Positions 50,495 to 61,074 of a stretch of 64,000 nucleotides of DNA are shown here, one piece after another. Both the position numbers and the translations under genes were made by a program. The notes beneath the pieces were generated by a model that ran no database searches, was not told the origin of the DNA, and saw only the letters and a list, made by a program, of their open reading frames with translations. Source of the stretch: Pseudo-nitzschia pungens (Eukaryota > Bacillariophyta > Bacillariophyceae > Bacillariales > Bacillariaceae); contig CM074760.1 of NCBI GenBank assembly GCA_037355855.1, forward strand, positions 5,758,501 to 5,822,500, read 5' to 3'. How positions within the stretch are numbered: position 1 is the stretch's first letter; each line of letters opens with the position of its first letter.

Positions 50495-51391
50495 TTAGTT
50501 GAAACCTTCGAGTCCGGCAAGCGCAGGGACAGATCCAGGGACATTGTTGGCGGCAATGAATCCCATGATACCAATCATAGCAAGACGTCCGTTGTTCAAT
50601 TCTCTGTTCTTCTTGGTCGCCAATGTGTCGGCATCAACTCCACTGAAGTCGAACTTAGGGAAAACAACCTCGGGAGTGTTTCCTCCCTTCATGTAGTGGG
50701 TACCCTGGGATTCACTGGCAAGTTCGGCAACAAAGATGGTTCCCAAGATTTGAGCCTTTCCGGCATCAGGGACGGCATCCCAAGCATCGAAAGGCTTCAT
50801 GGCAGAGAGTGTAGAGAAAGAAACATCACTGCTGAGTTGTCCAGGGAAGTGGAATCCCATCGATTGGACAACATATCCGGTGAAAGCAAGCATGGCAACA
50901 CGGCTGTGCTTCAATTCGGCGGCACGGAACCAGGCAAGAGTTTCGTCACTTCCAACATTAGCAAGGTTGAGAGGGTCGAAGTTCTTGATGGGCTTGGTGC
51001 TTCCGGCCATGGAGTCCAAATCAGCACGGAGCTGAGTGCTCACTCCCTGCAAAAGAAGGCATCACAAAATTATGGTATGCAATGATGAATTCATTTCCGT
51101 AGTCGATTATTGCACAACGCATCAACACAAACAGCAATCCAAAGTTATTTTCTATCGGTTAGAACATGGGGTTTTCTATTCCAGTATGAGAATTGCATTC
51201 CCTGCAGAAGTACCTGACAACGTAAACAAATTGTTTCGAGTTTCAATATGGTCGTCGACCATAGCGTCATAGCTTAGTCCTGGAGTCGACGCAGTTGTGT
51301 CGTCGAGAAGCATGATATCTCTTACCTGTTGAGGGGCAGGGGCGAAAGCGGCGGCAGTTCCGGCAAGGGCGAGCAGAGTGAAGGTCTTCAT
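50495..51391 (-). CDS. Fucoxanthin-chlorophyll a/c light-harvesting protein (Lhcf type)
   Basis: Two exons, 51391-51326 and 51046-50495 (205 aa). The intron 51047-51325 has CAACAG|GTAAGA and TTTTGCAG|GGA, separating the targeting leader from the mature protein. The leader MKTFTLLALAGTAAAFAPAP has the diatom AAF cleavage motif, sending the protein through the ER into the plastid. Mature part: FDPLNLANVG, then helix 1 with ELKHSRVAMLAFTGYVV and helix 3 with ELNNGRLAMIGIMGF, the paired Glu/Arg chlorophyll-binding signatures, and a middle helix between them. It binds chlorophyll a/c and fucoxanthin and feeds light energy to the photosystems. Length is typical. Light regulation is expected for the family; I see no specific promoter element. 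Confidence 0.96.
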
Positions 51392-52145
51392 GGTGTATGT
51401 TGTTTATGTTGTCGATTTATAATGTTTCTCGCAACAAGCAGGTCGAAAAGAAGTATTGCATATCATTCAACAAAGGTTGAAGGTACGAACGAAGTCGTAT
51501 GCAGCGGTACGTCTTCGTCACCTAAAAAAGAAGGAATTGGCGCCTCCAGTGCTTTACCGTACAAAAATCTCCCGATCTTTACTTCAACAAAAGATGTTCT
51601 CGATCTCCTCATTCGAAGAAGTCACAAAAGTTACCCAGTATCTATCTTCATATCCTATGAAGGTATTCTAACACATTTCAGTACCTTCTGACGGTCTGAC
51701 GGTAATCTTATCGTAACCTTACCGTAAGGTTACGACCTTGCTTCCCAGCCCGAGCCAAAAACAGTTCTTGTTCACAATCTTGTTCATCTTTTTTTATTTC
51801 ATCGCCGTCTTACAGAATGACGACCGATTCGAACCACAGGTTTCTGCCGCAAAACAGAATTCCGTCGATTGATCTGATGTGCGACAAATACCGGTATTTA
51901 CATCATAATAATGATAATATGATCACTATCCGATGGAATCTGATGTCAACCATAACTACTAAGAAGTTGGTTATCGAATAGTTTGCCAAACAGCTACCAG
52001 TAGATGATCGACCCACACCATCATCAGTGCACTGACGGTGCATCCATTCCTCAACTGGTCTGAACCATTGTTGCTTTATGCCGACGTATTCTATTCTTCT
52101 GCTGTTACCGTCCTAGCTTACCAGAAGAGAAAAAAGATTCTCAAG
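51392..52145. other. Divergent intergenic region, light-harvesting / ferroportin genes
   Basis: About 750 bp containing both promoters by position. Motif-rich at 51690-51735 (GGTAATCTTATCG, AACCTTACCGTAAGGTTACG). Nothing else is recognisable. Confidence 0.45.
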
Positions 52146-53799
52146 ATGCAAGAAGTAGAGCCCCTGATTACAAGATCGATGAGGTCATCTGCGTCGGCGT
52201 CGGAAGTACCCTTGGAGTATTCGAAATCAAACGACAACATCGGTAGCAGTGCTCACATCGCTACGAGGACGAACCTTCGAGATGCCCGTTGGGTGCTCTA
52301 CATTTCTCATTTTTTCAATCAATTTTCCGAACAAGCCTGGCAATTCTGCATTGCCTTGTTTCTGGCTGCATTCACCAACAACCAATCATTGATGTTGGTC
52401 ACATCGTATGGATTAGTGACGTATTCATTTGTTTGTCTGTTTGGGTCTTCTGTGGGACGGTATATCGACGGCTCGGATCGGTTGATAGTTGCCCGACAGT
52501 TCATTGGATTTGAGAATCTTGCCGTCCTAACTGCTACGTTCTTGTGTTATATGCTCTTGTCGAGCGGCCATGATGTGACTATTGAAGATGGGGAGGTGAC
52601 TATCAACGATCCACAAGCAGCAACGAGGGAACCGATTTATAATATGAAATCCATTTCATTGTTGATTGGGATCCATTTATTGGGTGCTGTGGCAATGACC
52701 CTCGACTCTGGGTTTCTTGTAGCGATAGAAAGAGATTGGATTGTGGTCATGAGTATCAGTGCATCCAAACATCAAGAATCAGAACGAGAGATGACCAAGG
52801 AAGAAACAGCAAATGTTCAAAAATTATGGTTGAGCGACACGAATGTCAAGATGAGACAGATCGATCTCAGCTGTAAAATTCTTGCCCCAGCGATTGGGGG
52901 TATTTTTATTGCATTCTTTGACGAATGGAATGAGTAAAAATAATGGATACGATCTTCGCGGAGCAACTCTTTTGGTAGGCGGTGTCAACGTTGTGGCTTT
53001 GATTGTCGAATACATATGTACGGCCAAAATCTACCACAAAATTCCAGAACTGGCAGAAAACAAAAATGAAACATCAAATGGCAAACAACAAAACGGTGGG
53101 GAAGAGATGAGCAAAAACCGCAACACAACAAATGGAATAGGGTCGCTAAAAATGTTTTGCGACTTGCATGTGTACTTTAGCCAATCGGTATGTTGGGCTG
53201 GATTCGCATTGTCATTGTTGTATCTGAATGTCGTCCTGACGTTTGGAAATATTATGACAGTTTACCTAGTCTGGAGAGGGATTCGTTTGGAAGTCATTGG
53301 GTTTTGGCGAGGAATAGCTTCGGCGGCAGGTTTATCGGGTACTTTCGTTTATCACTACCTGGCAAACAGCAAAAACGTAGATCTTGCAGACATCGGGATG
53401 ATGAGTGTGGCCTTTCAATTTTCATGCCTGTGCATATGCTATGCATCTCTGTTTGTAGCAGACATCCGGATATTCTTTACCATGCTGATTGGTGGCGTGT
53501 GCTTCAGTCGCATCGGCCTTTGGGTGTTTGATATCACTGTGACTCAGCTCATGCAACTACATATACCTGCACCTGTTCGCGGTTTGGTGGGTGGCGTTCA
53601 GCAATCGATGAACGCATTTTTCACTGTAATTATTTATGTGGTGGGACTCTTCCTCTCAGACCCATCCAATTTTTATATCTATGCGCTCATCAGTTTCTGT
53701 GGTGTGTTTTTGGCGGCAGCATTGTACGGAATAATGTTTTACGCCAAAAGGAGGAAACTTCTTTCTAGCACAGATCACGATTGTAAGATGTCGGTTTGA
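52146..53799 (+). CDS. Ferroportin (SLC40) family metal exporter, with one frame break
   Basis: Start ATG at 52146 (MQEVEPLITRS). The first frame runs to 52937: ARWVLYISHFFNQFSEQAWQ matches the first ferroportin helices, YGLVTYSFVCLFGSSVGRYI the next ones, and KMRQIDLSCKILAPAIGG the conserved loop before helix 6. The second frame continues with NNGYDLRGATLLVGGVNVVA, then IPAPVRGLVGGVQQSMNAFF and a C-terminal helix pair, also as in ferroportin. The two frames are joined if one base near the TAA at 52935-52937 is skipped (DEWNE then KNNGYDL). Together about 550 aa, normal for the family. Ferroportins export ferrous iron or other divalent metals across the plasma, vacuolar or plastid membrane; location here is not shown. 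It could be a sequencing error or, less likely, true +1 shifting. Confidence 0.82.
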
Positions 53800-54014
53800 G
53801 ATACAGGAAGCTCGAAGAGCAACAAGAACTTTTTTAAAAAAACGAGCAACCATAATCTATCACCATCAACGAGCTTCAACTTTGTGTCCGAAAGAACATT
53901 ACCCATGTATAGTTTTATTGTCTATAACGACAGGAGAAGAAAGGCAGAGCGTGCGTGTAGTATGTCTCATGACAACAAATCGATCATTAACCTATTCCAA
54001 GAAAACGAGATTCA

Positions 54015-56061
54015 TTACATTCTGAATACACCAAACTTTGTGGTATTTGGTTCACAACCCTTGCGTCGTGCAACAGCAAGAGAGTAACCCAAAACGGATC
54101 TCGTGTCCGAGGGATCAATGATTCCGTCATCGAATAGCTCGGAGGTCGAAAAATACGCAGAACTTTCGTGTTCGAATTTTTCGAGTATTGGTTTCTGAAA
54201 TTCCGCCTCTTCTTCTGCAGACCAAGAATCACCTCTTGCTTCAATGATGTCTCGCTTTACGGTCGAAAGTACATTAGCGGCTTGTGATGCACCCATCACC
54301 GATATTTTGGCGTTTGGCCACATGTACAAAAATCTTGGTCCGAAAGCCCTTCCGCACATTCCGTAATTCCCAGCGCCGTAAGATCCACCGACGATCATTG
54401 TGATCTTTGGAACAGATGCATTACTCACACTAGTTACTAATTTCGCACCATTCTTAGCAATGCCTTCGCTCTCGTATTTGCTCCCGACCATGAACCCTGT
54501 AATGTTCTAAGTGAAGTCAAAAACGAAAGGAATAGCGATGAGTTGGTGGGCAAATGGATCGTAATACTGGTATATCTTGCGAACTTACTTGTAAAAATAC
54601 TATCGGAACTCCTCGTTGACAACACAACTTCTACGAAAATGAGAACCCTTCAAGGCACTTTCCGAGAAAAGAATGCCGTTGTTGGCAATGATTCCGACAT
54701 CCTGCCCCATTATTTGGCCAAACCCCGTTACCAAGGTCTTTCCGTAGTTCGCTTTGAATTCATGAAAGCGACTGCCGTCCAGAATGCGTGCCAGAATCAA
54801 TCGGATGTCAAAGGGTTTCTTGGAATCGGCCGGAACGATGCCACCTAGCTCCTTTGGATCGTACAAGGGTTCGTCCCAGGGAGCCACCGCACCACGGACT
54901 TTTTCGTGTTCTCGCCTTTTTCCTAAGTTTGCGATGACGTGCCGAGTCATGTGGAGTGCTTCTTCTTCTGTCGATGCCATGTGGTCGACTACACCAGAGA
55001 TCTCGGCATGGACCTTAGCACCACCCAAATCCTCCGCCGAGATTTCTTCTCCGGTAGCGGCCTTGACAAGAGGTGGCCCGCCCAAAAAAATTGTCCCGTT
55101 TCCCTGCACAATAATAGATTCGTCGGACATGCTTGGTATGTAAGCGCCGCCTGCCGTACACGACCCGCAAATCACTGATAGTAAAAAACCAATCGTTTGT
55201 GACCGATGATTTCGAACAGAATCGAGCAAGAAGAAAACACCGAGCGGTAAGATCCACTTGAAAAAAAATAGAACACTGAAAAAGCTCGGTTCATAATCCG
55301 AAGGAGTGCACCGAGAATGCTTTCGAACCCTACCTGCTACCTGAGGGATTGCTTGTGCAGACATGTTCGCTTGGTTGAAAAATATACGTCCAAAGTGTTC
55401 CTTATCGGGAAAGACTCTAGCTTGCTCCGGCAAAAAGGCCCCGCCGCTGTCTACCAAATAGATGCACGGCAAATCGTTCTCCAACGCAATCTCCTGTGCA
55501 CGCAGGTGCTTCTTGACTGTGATCGGATAGTACGTCCCGCCTTTGACCGTGGCATCGTTGGCAATCATCATGCAAAGCTGACCGGAAACCATTCCGATTC
55601 CCCGTGACAATTCCGCCACTCGGAATCCCGTCCATGTTTCCGGCAAGAGCAGAGAGTTCCAGGAGCGGGGTTCCGGGATCACACAGTGCTTGCATCCGGT
55701 CGCGGGGCAAGAGTTTGTTTCGTCGGAGATGGCGTTCGACGGCTTTCGCTCCGCCTCCTTGTCGCACATGGTCGAGGTGTCGATTGAGCTCGTCCACTTG
55801 CTTCCTGGTTCGTTCCATGGCTTGTTGATAGGTTTCGGAGTGGCAGTCTAGGTCGCAATTCGTTAGCATTGGAGCAGGATGATCGTTCTGACTGATTATG
55901 TGCCGACGATGATCGGATTCGAGAAACGTGGAATGACAGCCATTCCTGTCGACGGTCATGGCCGATGTCGAAAAGACGTGTCTTCGGTGTTGAACGGTAG
56001 CTCTGTCGATCCGGAACAGAACCGATGTGCTTCGGACAGAAGCCGAAAGCAAACGAATCAT
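54015..56061 (-). CDS. MCCC2: Methylcrotonoyl-CoA carboxylase beta subunit, mitochondrial (frame breaks)
   Basis: Three exons: 56061-55334, 55174-54589 and 54506-54015. Introns: GCAG|GTAGGG ... TATCAG|TG and CAA|GTAAGT ... CTTAG|AAC. The N-terminus [18 protein letters not shown] is a mitochondrial presequence. Family blocks: [69 protein letters not shown] and [18 protein letters not shown], all typical of the carboxyltransferase that transfers CO2 from biotin to 3-methylcrotonyl-CoA in leucine breakdown. Two places need frame correction: one extra G in the run at 55600-55603 (restoring GIVTGIGMVSG) and a net shift at about 54625-54640 (restoring [19 protein letters not shown]). With these the product is about 600 aa. 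Splice sites and active-site blocks are intact, so decay into a pseudogene seems unlikely; sequence error is the simpler explanation. Confidence 0.85.
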
Positions 56062-58070
56062 TTTTCGCTCTCAATCTCTTGTTCGAATGCAGCTAACGAG
56101 GGTAAAGTATGGAGAATGTTGTATTTCAAAGTACTTTGGATAGTCGAAGATTGATTGAATCAACACCTCCTGATGTTTTGTTCTTTAGATCACCTTCTCT
56201 CCTCTGTTTTCGAAAACCCAAAAGAAGCAGACTGAACACTGAACGGGACGAAAAGCGACATAAGAATTCTCACTGTTGACACGCACGATACAAGCTGTAA
56301 CGGGATTGGAACTGATGCGAAAATTATGATAATAAGCCAATCGAATCGAATCATCATCAAAGGAATGAATCAATCATCGAATCATCACAATCAATCACAA
56401 AAGTCGAAAAGGTGGAAAGGCGCATCGTCGTCAAATCCAATGATACGAAATCCATTGCAATACCGTACTGAGCAATACGGTACGGTAAACCTTACTTTAA
56501 AGGTCTATCGTAGTCTTTTTTTCGGAAGAAAACGCAGAAAAAAGAGGACAAGGATTTGATAGTGCAACAGTGTCAAGGAGAGTAAATACTACTTCAGTAC
56601 TAAATAATTACTATATACCCTCCCATTGGTTGTCTTTAAAATCGACTACGTACAATGCCATCAAATAAAAAAGTTAGGTCCTATTACATTGTTTGCCATT
56701 TGTAATCTTTCCTGGTAGAAGATGAACATGGCCTATGTTGAACGGATGTGATCTTTGAGAAACAATCCTGGATAGATTCATAGATCCTACTCTTCTTGAT
56801 GACAACAATATTTTTGAGTAAAGAGAAAAATAGAATAGAAAGAACGGAAACGCCCCGAGATTTCCAGGTTTCTTCCCTTAAGCTACACCATCCTTTCTCC
56901 TTTGCGTTCCACACACGATAACGTCAACAACAGCAATAAGACATACGGTCTAATCAATACAATGATGCTGTACTACTGATAAAGAAGGTCATGTTGATGC
57001 GGTTCTGCTGAAGTTGCCGTTTCGACCATCCTCATAATCATTTTTTTTAATTCCTCTACCTGGCATCATTTTTTTCTGATTAGCGGTTGCGTGCTATGCC
57101 TGTACGTATCATTGACACCGGTAACTATGAGTTTAGTCACAGCAATTAGTCCCCGTACTTTAGTTCGTGCGCGGGAGAAATTTCGAATCGAACGGATCCA
57201 AATATGTGTTGATTTTAAAAATCATTGTTTTTTCGAAAACCACAATTCAACGTAAGGTTTCTACACGTCTCAGTCGGCTTGTTGTTGGTGGAGCAGTACC
57301 GAAATCACGATTGACAAATTCTGTTCTTTGTCCGTTCCAATGTGTTTGTTTGGCAGATACAAGCTCCGTTGAGTTTTATTGGAAATTGATACGGGAAGGC
57401 TCTACGTTTTTCTACTACGAAGTTATTTTTGTTTCCATTCACGGACGAAGGATTGACGATACCTACCCGAAGTTAGTCAATTTACCAATCAATGCACGAT
57501 TCATTGCGAGGCTGTCTTGTTTGAACCTACACGGGAACGAGGATGCAGACTCTTGACAATGCCTCCAAACCCATATTCATGGGTGAAACTTCCATTCTCA
57601 AACCAATCAAACTTATTTCGTACAACACAACACTGCTTTGGCAACAAGTCACATAGAAAGGAATTGGCGTTGACAGTAAACGGTTGAGTTGTGACAAATT
57701 CGCAGTTGACAATTGGAAACACATTGATTTTTCAATTGTCCTTTCGCAACAACAAGTGGAACAGAATTTAGTCGCACCAGACAGCCGGAACTTTACCGGT
57801 AGCCAGTAGCCACCATCCCCCGTCGTCCTCCATCGCACACCCACGTCATTAACCGGGCTTGCCGTGGAAAGTCACCATCATGCGGCAAATAATAACGCAG
57901 AAACACTTGGAGTTCCAATCCCAACGGTAACAATGGATCACGATATGGTAGCAGCGCCAGCCTGAATACGATGGAATCGTCGTCGGGAAGAGGCGATACA
58001 GAATCCTCCTTCGAGGTCCCCAACATGAGCAGCAACCCTTATCGTCAAAAAACGCAAAAGCAGCAATGAG
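56062..58070. other. Gene-free region
   Basis: About 2 kb between divergent genes. It contains ATCATC/GAATC-rich sequence at 56335-56405, a short motif pair CAATACCGTACTGAGC and AATACGGTACGG at 56458-56485, and a frame at 57167-57556 with no recognisable domain. The part 57780-58070 may be 5' UTR or an upstream exon of the next gene. Confidence 0.42.
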
Positions 58071-58251
58071 ATGAACGGGTCGATGCAGTTTGTACCCGCG
58101 GACCACGAGGTCGAGAACAAGTTTGTATCTACGCACGAAACGTCATGGGATGCGCTAGCCAGCGACTCCAGTCCAAACCACAACACGGGCCAATACACCA
58201 AGTCGACAGCCAGGATCTGTGGTGACACCTTCTCCTCCATCTGGGAACCGA

Positions 58252-61074
58252 ATGCCGGGAAGATCGAGCAGTTTCCTCAGAAAAGCTCGCCAGCAACAGC
58301 AAAATCGTTTCGAGAAGATGACTTCGCCGGTCTCACCCTCTGTGGAAGACAATCAACGTACGAGGTCGAAAATGACGAGGCTGGCATCCATGTTTTCCAG
58401 TCGGGCGGAACCGGTCGTGGTTCCGTTGCGAGCATCGTCGCCAGTGAGTAGAAACACCAATGTATCCACTCCTTCCCCACCCCGATCGGAAGCGTCCAGT
58501 GGCTATGTTGGGTGGCCAGGAACCCAAGATAAGCAAGGTGTTACCGTGGTGGCGGAATCAAGTTTCGAAGAAAGCGATGCAAGCATAGGAAACCGGGGTG
58601 GGAGTGCCCAAAATTCCATACACTCACATTCGTTACTCTCTTGTCCCGGAGACGATCAAGAGAAGATCCACAGGCTAGCTATGGATCGGAAATTCTCCGA
58701 TGACAGTCGCGGTCACATTGTTATGGAACCATTCGACAACGATGCCATTTCAGATGTAAGCGCGAGCTACTCTAAGACATCTTCGGCGTATTTCAGTCCC
58801 GGGGAGGTCCAAGCAATCCGCAAGGGAAACACCGAACAGCTGGTGGCCAATCAGAAAAAGAATCGACTTGTCGCTGCGACTGTGATGAGGCGCTGCCTCT
58901 CTTCCTCGGTGGTCAGACAACAACAACAGTCACAACCACTCACGGAAGAAACTCTTGCCATGAAGGATCACTTTTCGCCACCTGCTCGGGCCTTCAACAA
59001 CGCGGCCAGTACAGGATATCGTGGTCTGCTGGACAAGACGCAGGATGTTCCCAATCTGATGGACGAAACAGCCTCCGACACCACCAGTGCCGTGTCGGCA
59101 GCAACCAGCAAACATTCCTCGGCGTCCTTCTACAGGCATCAGCAAGAGAGGGAACAGCGACCTCGACACCGTCAACGTGTGACCACTATCGATGAAGGTG
59201 ATGGTACCGAGATTGATAACATTGATTTGAGAGGGAACAACTATGTTGCCAACAATGTACAAATCAGCCACGAATATGATGGATACGATGCAAGAGGAGC
59301 AAACGTGAGTTCCACTGGTTCTACCGATGACAACAATAATGGTTTCCTCGGAGCCCGCAGTAGAGCAAGCATGGAAAAATTGAATCTGGCACTGCTTGGT
59401 GGTGGCTTGACAACGATCCAAACCACAACTGACGACTTTACCAATAGAATGACCGCACGTGACTTCGACGAGACTCTGAGTGACAGCGACTGTGACCAGG
59501 ATGGATTTGCGAGAATCCCTGCCTTCGATGAAATGATTTTTGCCGGAAGAAACCATCATGACCGGGCTCTTAGTTGTCAGTCCCTTCAATTCGCCTCTGC
59601 GACACAGTCAATGAATCGGAACCACAACGATCGATCGGGAGTGGTTTCGAACCATTATCAACCCATGACGTCCCATCACTCAGAAGCAAGCGGGGATTTC
59701 AACCAATACTATATTGATCCGGAAAGAATGCAGGTTCTGGTGAAAAAGTTTCGAAAAATGAGTCTCGCTAACTGCAAACATCTCGACCACGAAGACCTGG
59801 AACGAGAAGAAGATGCAACGAAGGCGTTTGCGCTGTCTGAAATGAGAAGCCGGATTATGGAAACCGACATCGAACGAGGACTAGAGCGCAGGGGAGGCAC
59901 AACGGTAGTAGACGACATCGTCTTAACGTCATATTATAGGGCGGCACTTCGGGTTCGTGATGCTGTAATTGTTGCCAAAGCTTGGCGAGACGGGGCCACG
60001 CCACAAGATATTGTGACCACCTCAAAGCTGACGCGGCGTGATGAACGCTCCTATTACATCCCTCGTTGGAATGGTAGCGGGAGAGGTCCTTCGAAATACA
60101 CCTGGGAAGAAGTCAATTGGTTGGACGACAGCGAACTTTCGCAGTATCGATGTCACTCAATCGGACCTCGCCATCTCAAGGGTGTAGAAATGTTCACAAT
60201 AGGAGATTGTCAAAGCATTCTCCTGAAGCTTTCCTACGAACGATGCAATGAACTCCGAGCTGAACTGGATGAGGCTACAACGATCCAAATCCAGGCCGAA
60301 GCAGCGATGAAAGCGGAAGGAGAAACTTTTGATGGAATGATGACAGAAGCAGAAATGACCTACCTGACCTCGATGGAACAGGTGAAATCCATATCGCAAA
60401 AACTCGTACTGGCCGAGAAATCATTTACACTTGTGAAAAACAGAATCGAGAAACTTGTTGCCAAGTATGAGGCACTATTGGTTCATTTTGAAAATGAAAC
60501 CGAATCTGTAGCTCCATCGTCGGTTTTCTCGTACGAGAGTTCCTGTTATTCGGATTACTCTTTCGCTGCTGCTCAAAGACGCGAAGATGAAACACTTGCG
60601 CGGAGAGCGGAACGTGCCGAACTTCGTGCGGAGCTTGCTGCACGCGAATCAATGATGACGAATCAGGATACCAACTCGGTATATCAAGAAAAAGCCGAGG
60701 TAGTCAACAACCTTAAGGTTCGAATCGCAGATCTTCAGTCCGAGTCATCTGCAGCGATCACAGATAGAGATCGTTCGGTTGTTTTGGCCCGAGCACTAAG
60801 ACGTGGTCCTTCTGGCGGCAATGTAGACGCAGCTGGTCGATCTAGAATCAATGATATCAAACAACGTTTCCGGGATCGCAGCGCAGCGAAATCCAAAAGT
60901 AATGTTGGCACTGCATCTGCCGGGAGTTCGAGCCAAATGCCGTCGAGTAACCACGCGGGTCCATCTGGGAACAAGAATGAGATTAGCAATTTCCACCGCA
61001 CCGTAGGGGAGGAAATGTTCCAGCACCTTGATTTTTATGAACGTTCACTCAACGCAGTAAAAAGACACCGTTAA
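58252..61074 (+). CDS. Large Ser-rich protein with C-terminal coiled coil, function unknown
   Basis: 940 aa from the first ATG in the open frame (58252). Residues 1-480 are low complexity, Ser/Thr-rich and probably disordered. A conserved-looking globular part spans about 480-660, with VVDDIVLTSYYRAALRVRDA and YIPRWNGSGRGPSKYTWEEV. From about 665 long helices suggest a coiled coil (SYERCNELRAELDEATTIQI; AERAELRAELAARE), followed by a basic tail (RINDIKQRFRDRSAAKSKS) and a final block GEEMFQHLDFYERSLNAVKR. There is no signal peptide or membrane segment. The coding sequence may begin at an ATG at 58071 in another frame (MNGSMQFVPADHEVENKF), joining this frame if one base near 58155 is extra. 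I recognise no family. Confidence 0.78.
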   Translation: MPGRSSSFLRKARQQQQNRFEKMTSPVSPSVEDNQRTRSKMTRLASMFSSRAEPVVVPLRASSPVSRNTNVSTPSPPRSEASSGYVGWPGTQDKQGVTVVAESSFEESDASIGNRGGSAQNSIHSHSLLSCPGDDQEKIHRLAMDRKFSDDSRGHIVMEPFDNDAISDVSASYSKTSSAYFSPGEVQAIRKGNTEQLVANQKKNRLVAATVMRRCLSSSVVRQQQQSQPLTEETLAMKDHFSPPARAFNNAASTGYRGLLDKTQDVPNLMDETASDTTSAVSAATSKHSSASFYRHQQEREQRPRHRQRVTTIDEGDGTEIDNIDLRGNNYVANNVQISHEYDGYDARGANVSSTGSTDDNNNGFLGARSRASMEKLNLALLGGGLTTIQTTTDDFTNRMTARDFDETLSDSDCDQDGFARIPAFDEMIFAGRNHHDRALSCQSLQFASATQSMNRNHNDRSGVVSNHYQPMTSHHSEASGDFNQYYIDPERMQVLVKKFRKMSLANCKHLDHEDLEREEDATKAFALSEMRSRIMETDIERGLERRGGTTVVDDIVLTSYYRAALRVRDAVIVAKAWRDGATPQDIVTTSKLTRRDERSYYIPRWNGSGRGPSKYTWEEVNWLDDSELSQYRCHSIGPRHLKGVEMFTIGDCQSILLKLSYERCNELRAELDEATTIQIQAEAAMKAEGETFDGMMTEAEMTYLTSMEQVKSISQKLVLAEKSFTLVKNRIEKLVAKYEALLVHFENETESVAPSSVFSYESSCYSDYSFAAAQRREDETLARRAERAELRAELAARESMMTNQDTNSVYQEKAEVVNNLKVRIADLQSESSAAITDRDRSVVLARALRRGPSGGNVDAAGRSRINDIKQRFRDRSAAKSKSNVGTASAGSSSQMPSSNHAGPSGNKNEISNFHRTVGEEMFQHLDFYERSLNAVKRHR

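Noticed and set aside
51825..51865. GATTCGAACC-like word suggesting a tRNA T-loop on the minus strand
   Set aside because: No acceptor, D or anticodon stem can be formed around it.
54015..56061. MCC beta as a pseudogene
   Set aside because: Splice sites, transit peptide and active-site blocks are intact; the few frame breaks are single extra bases and match the pattern in neighbouring genes.
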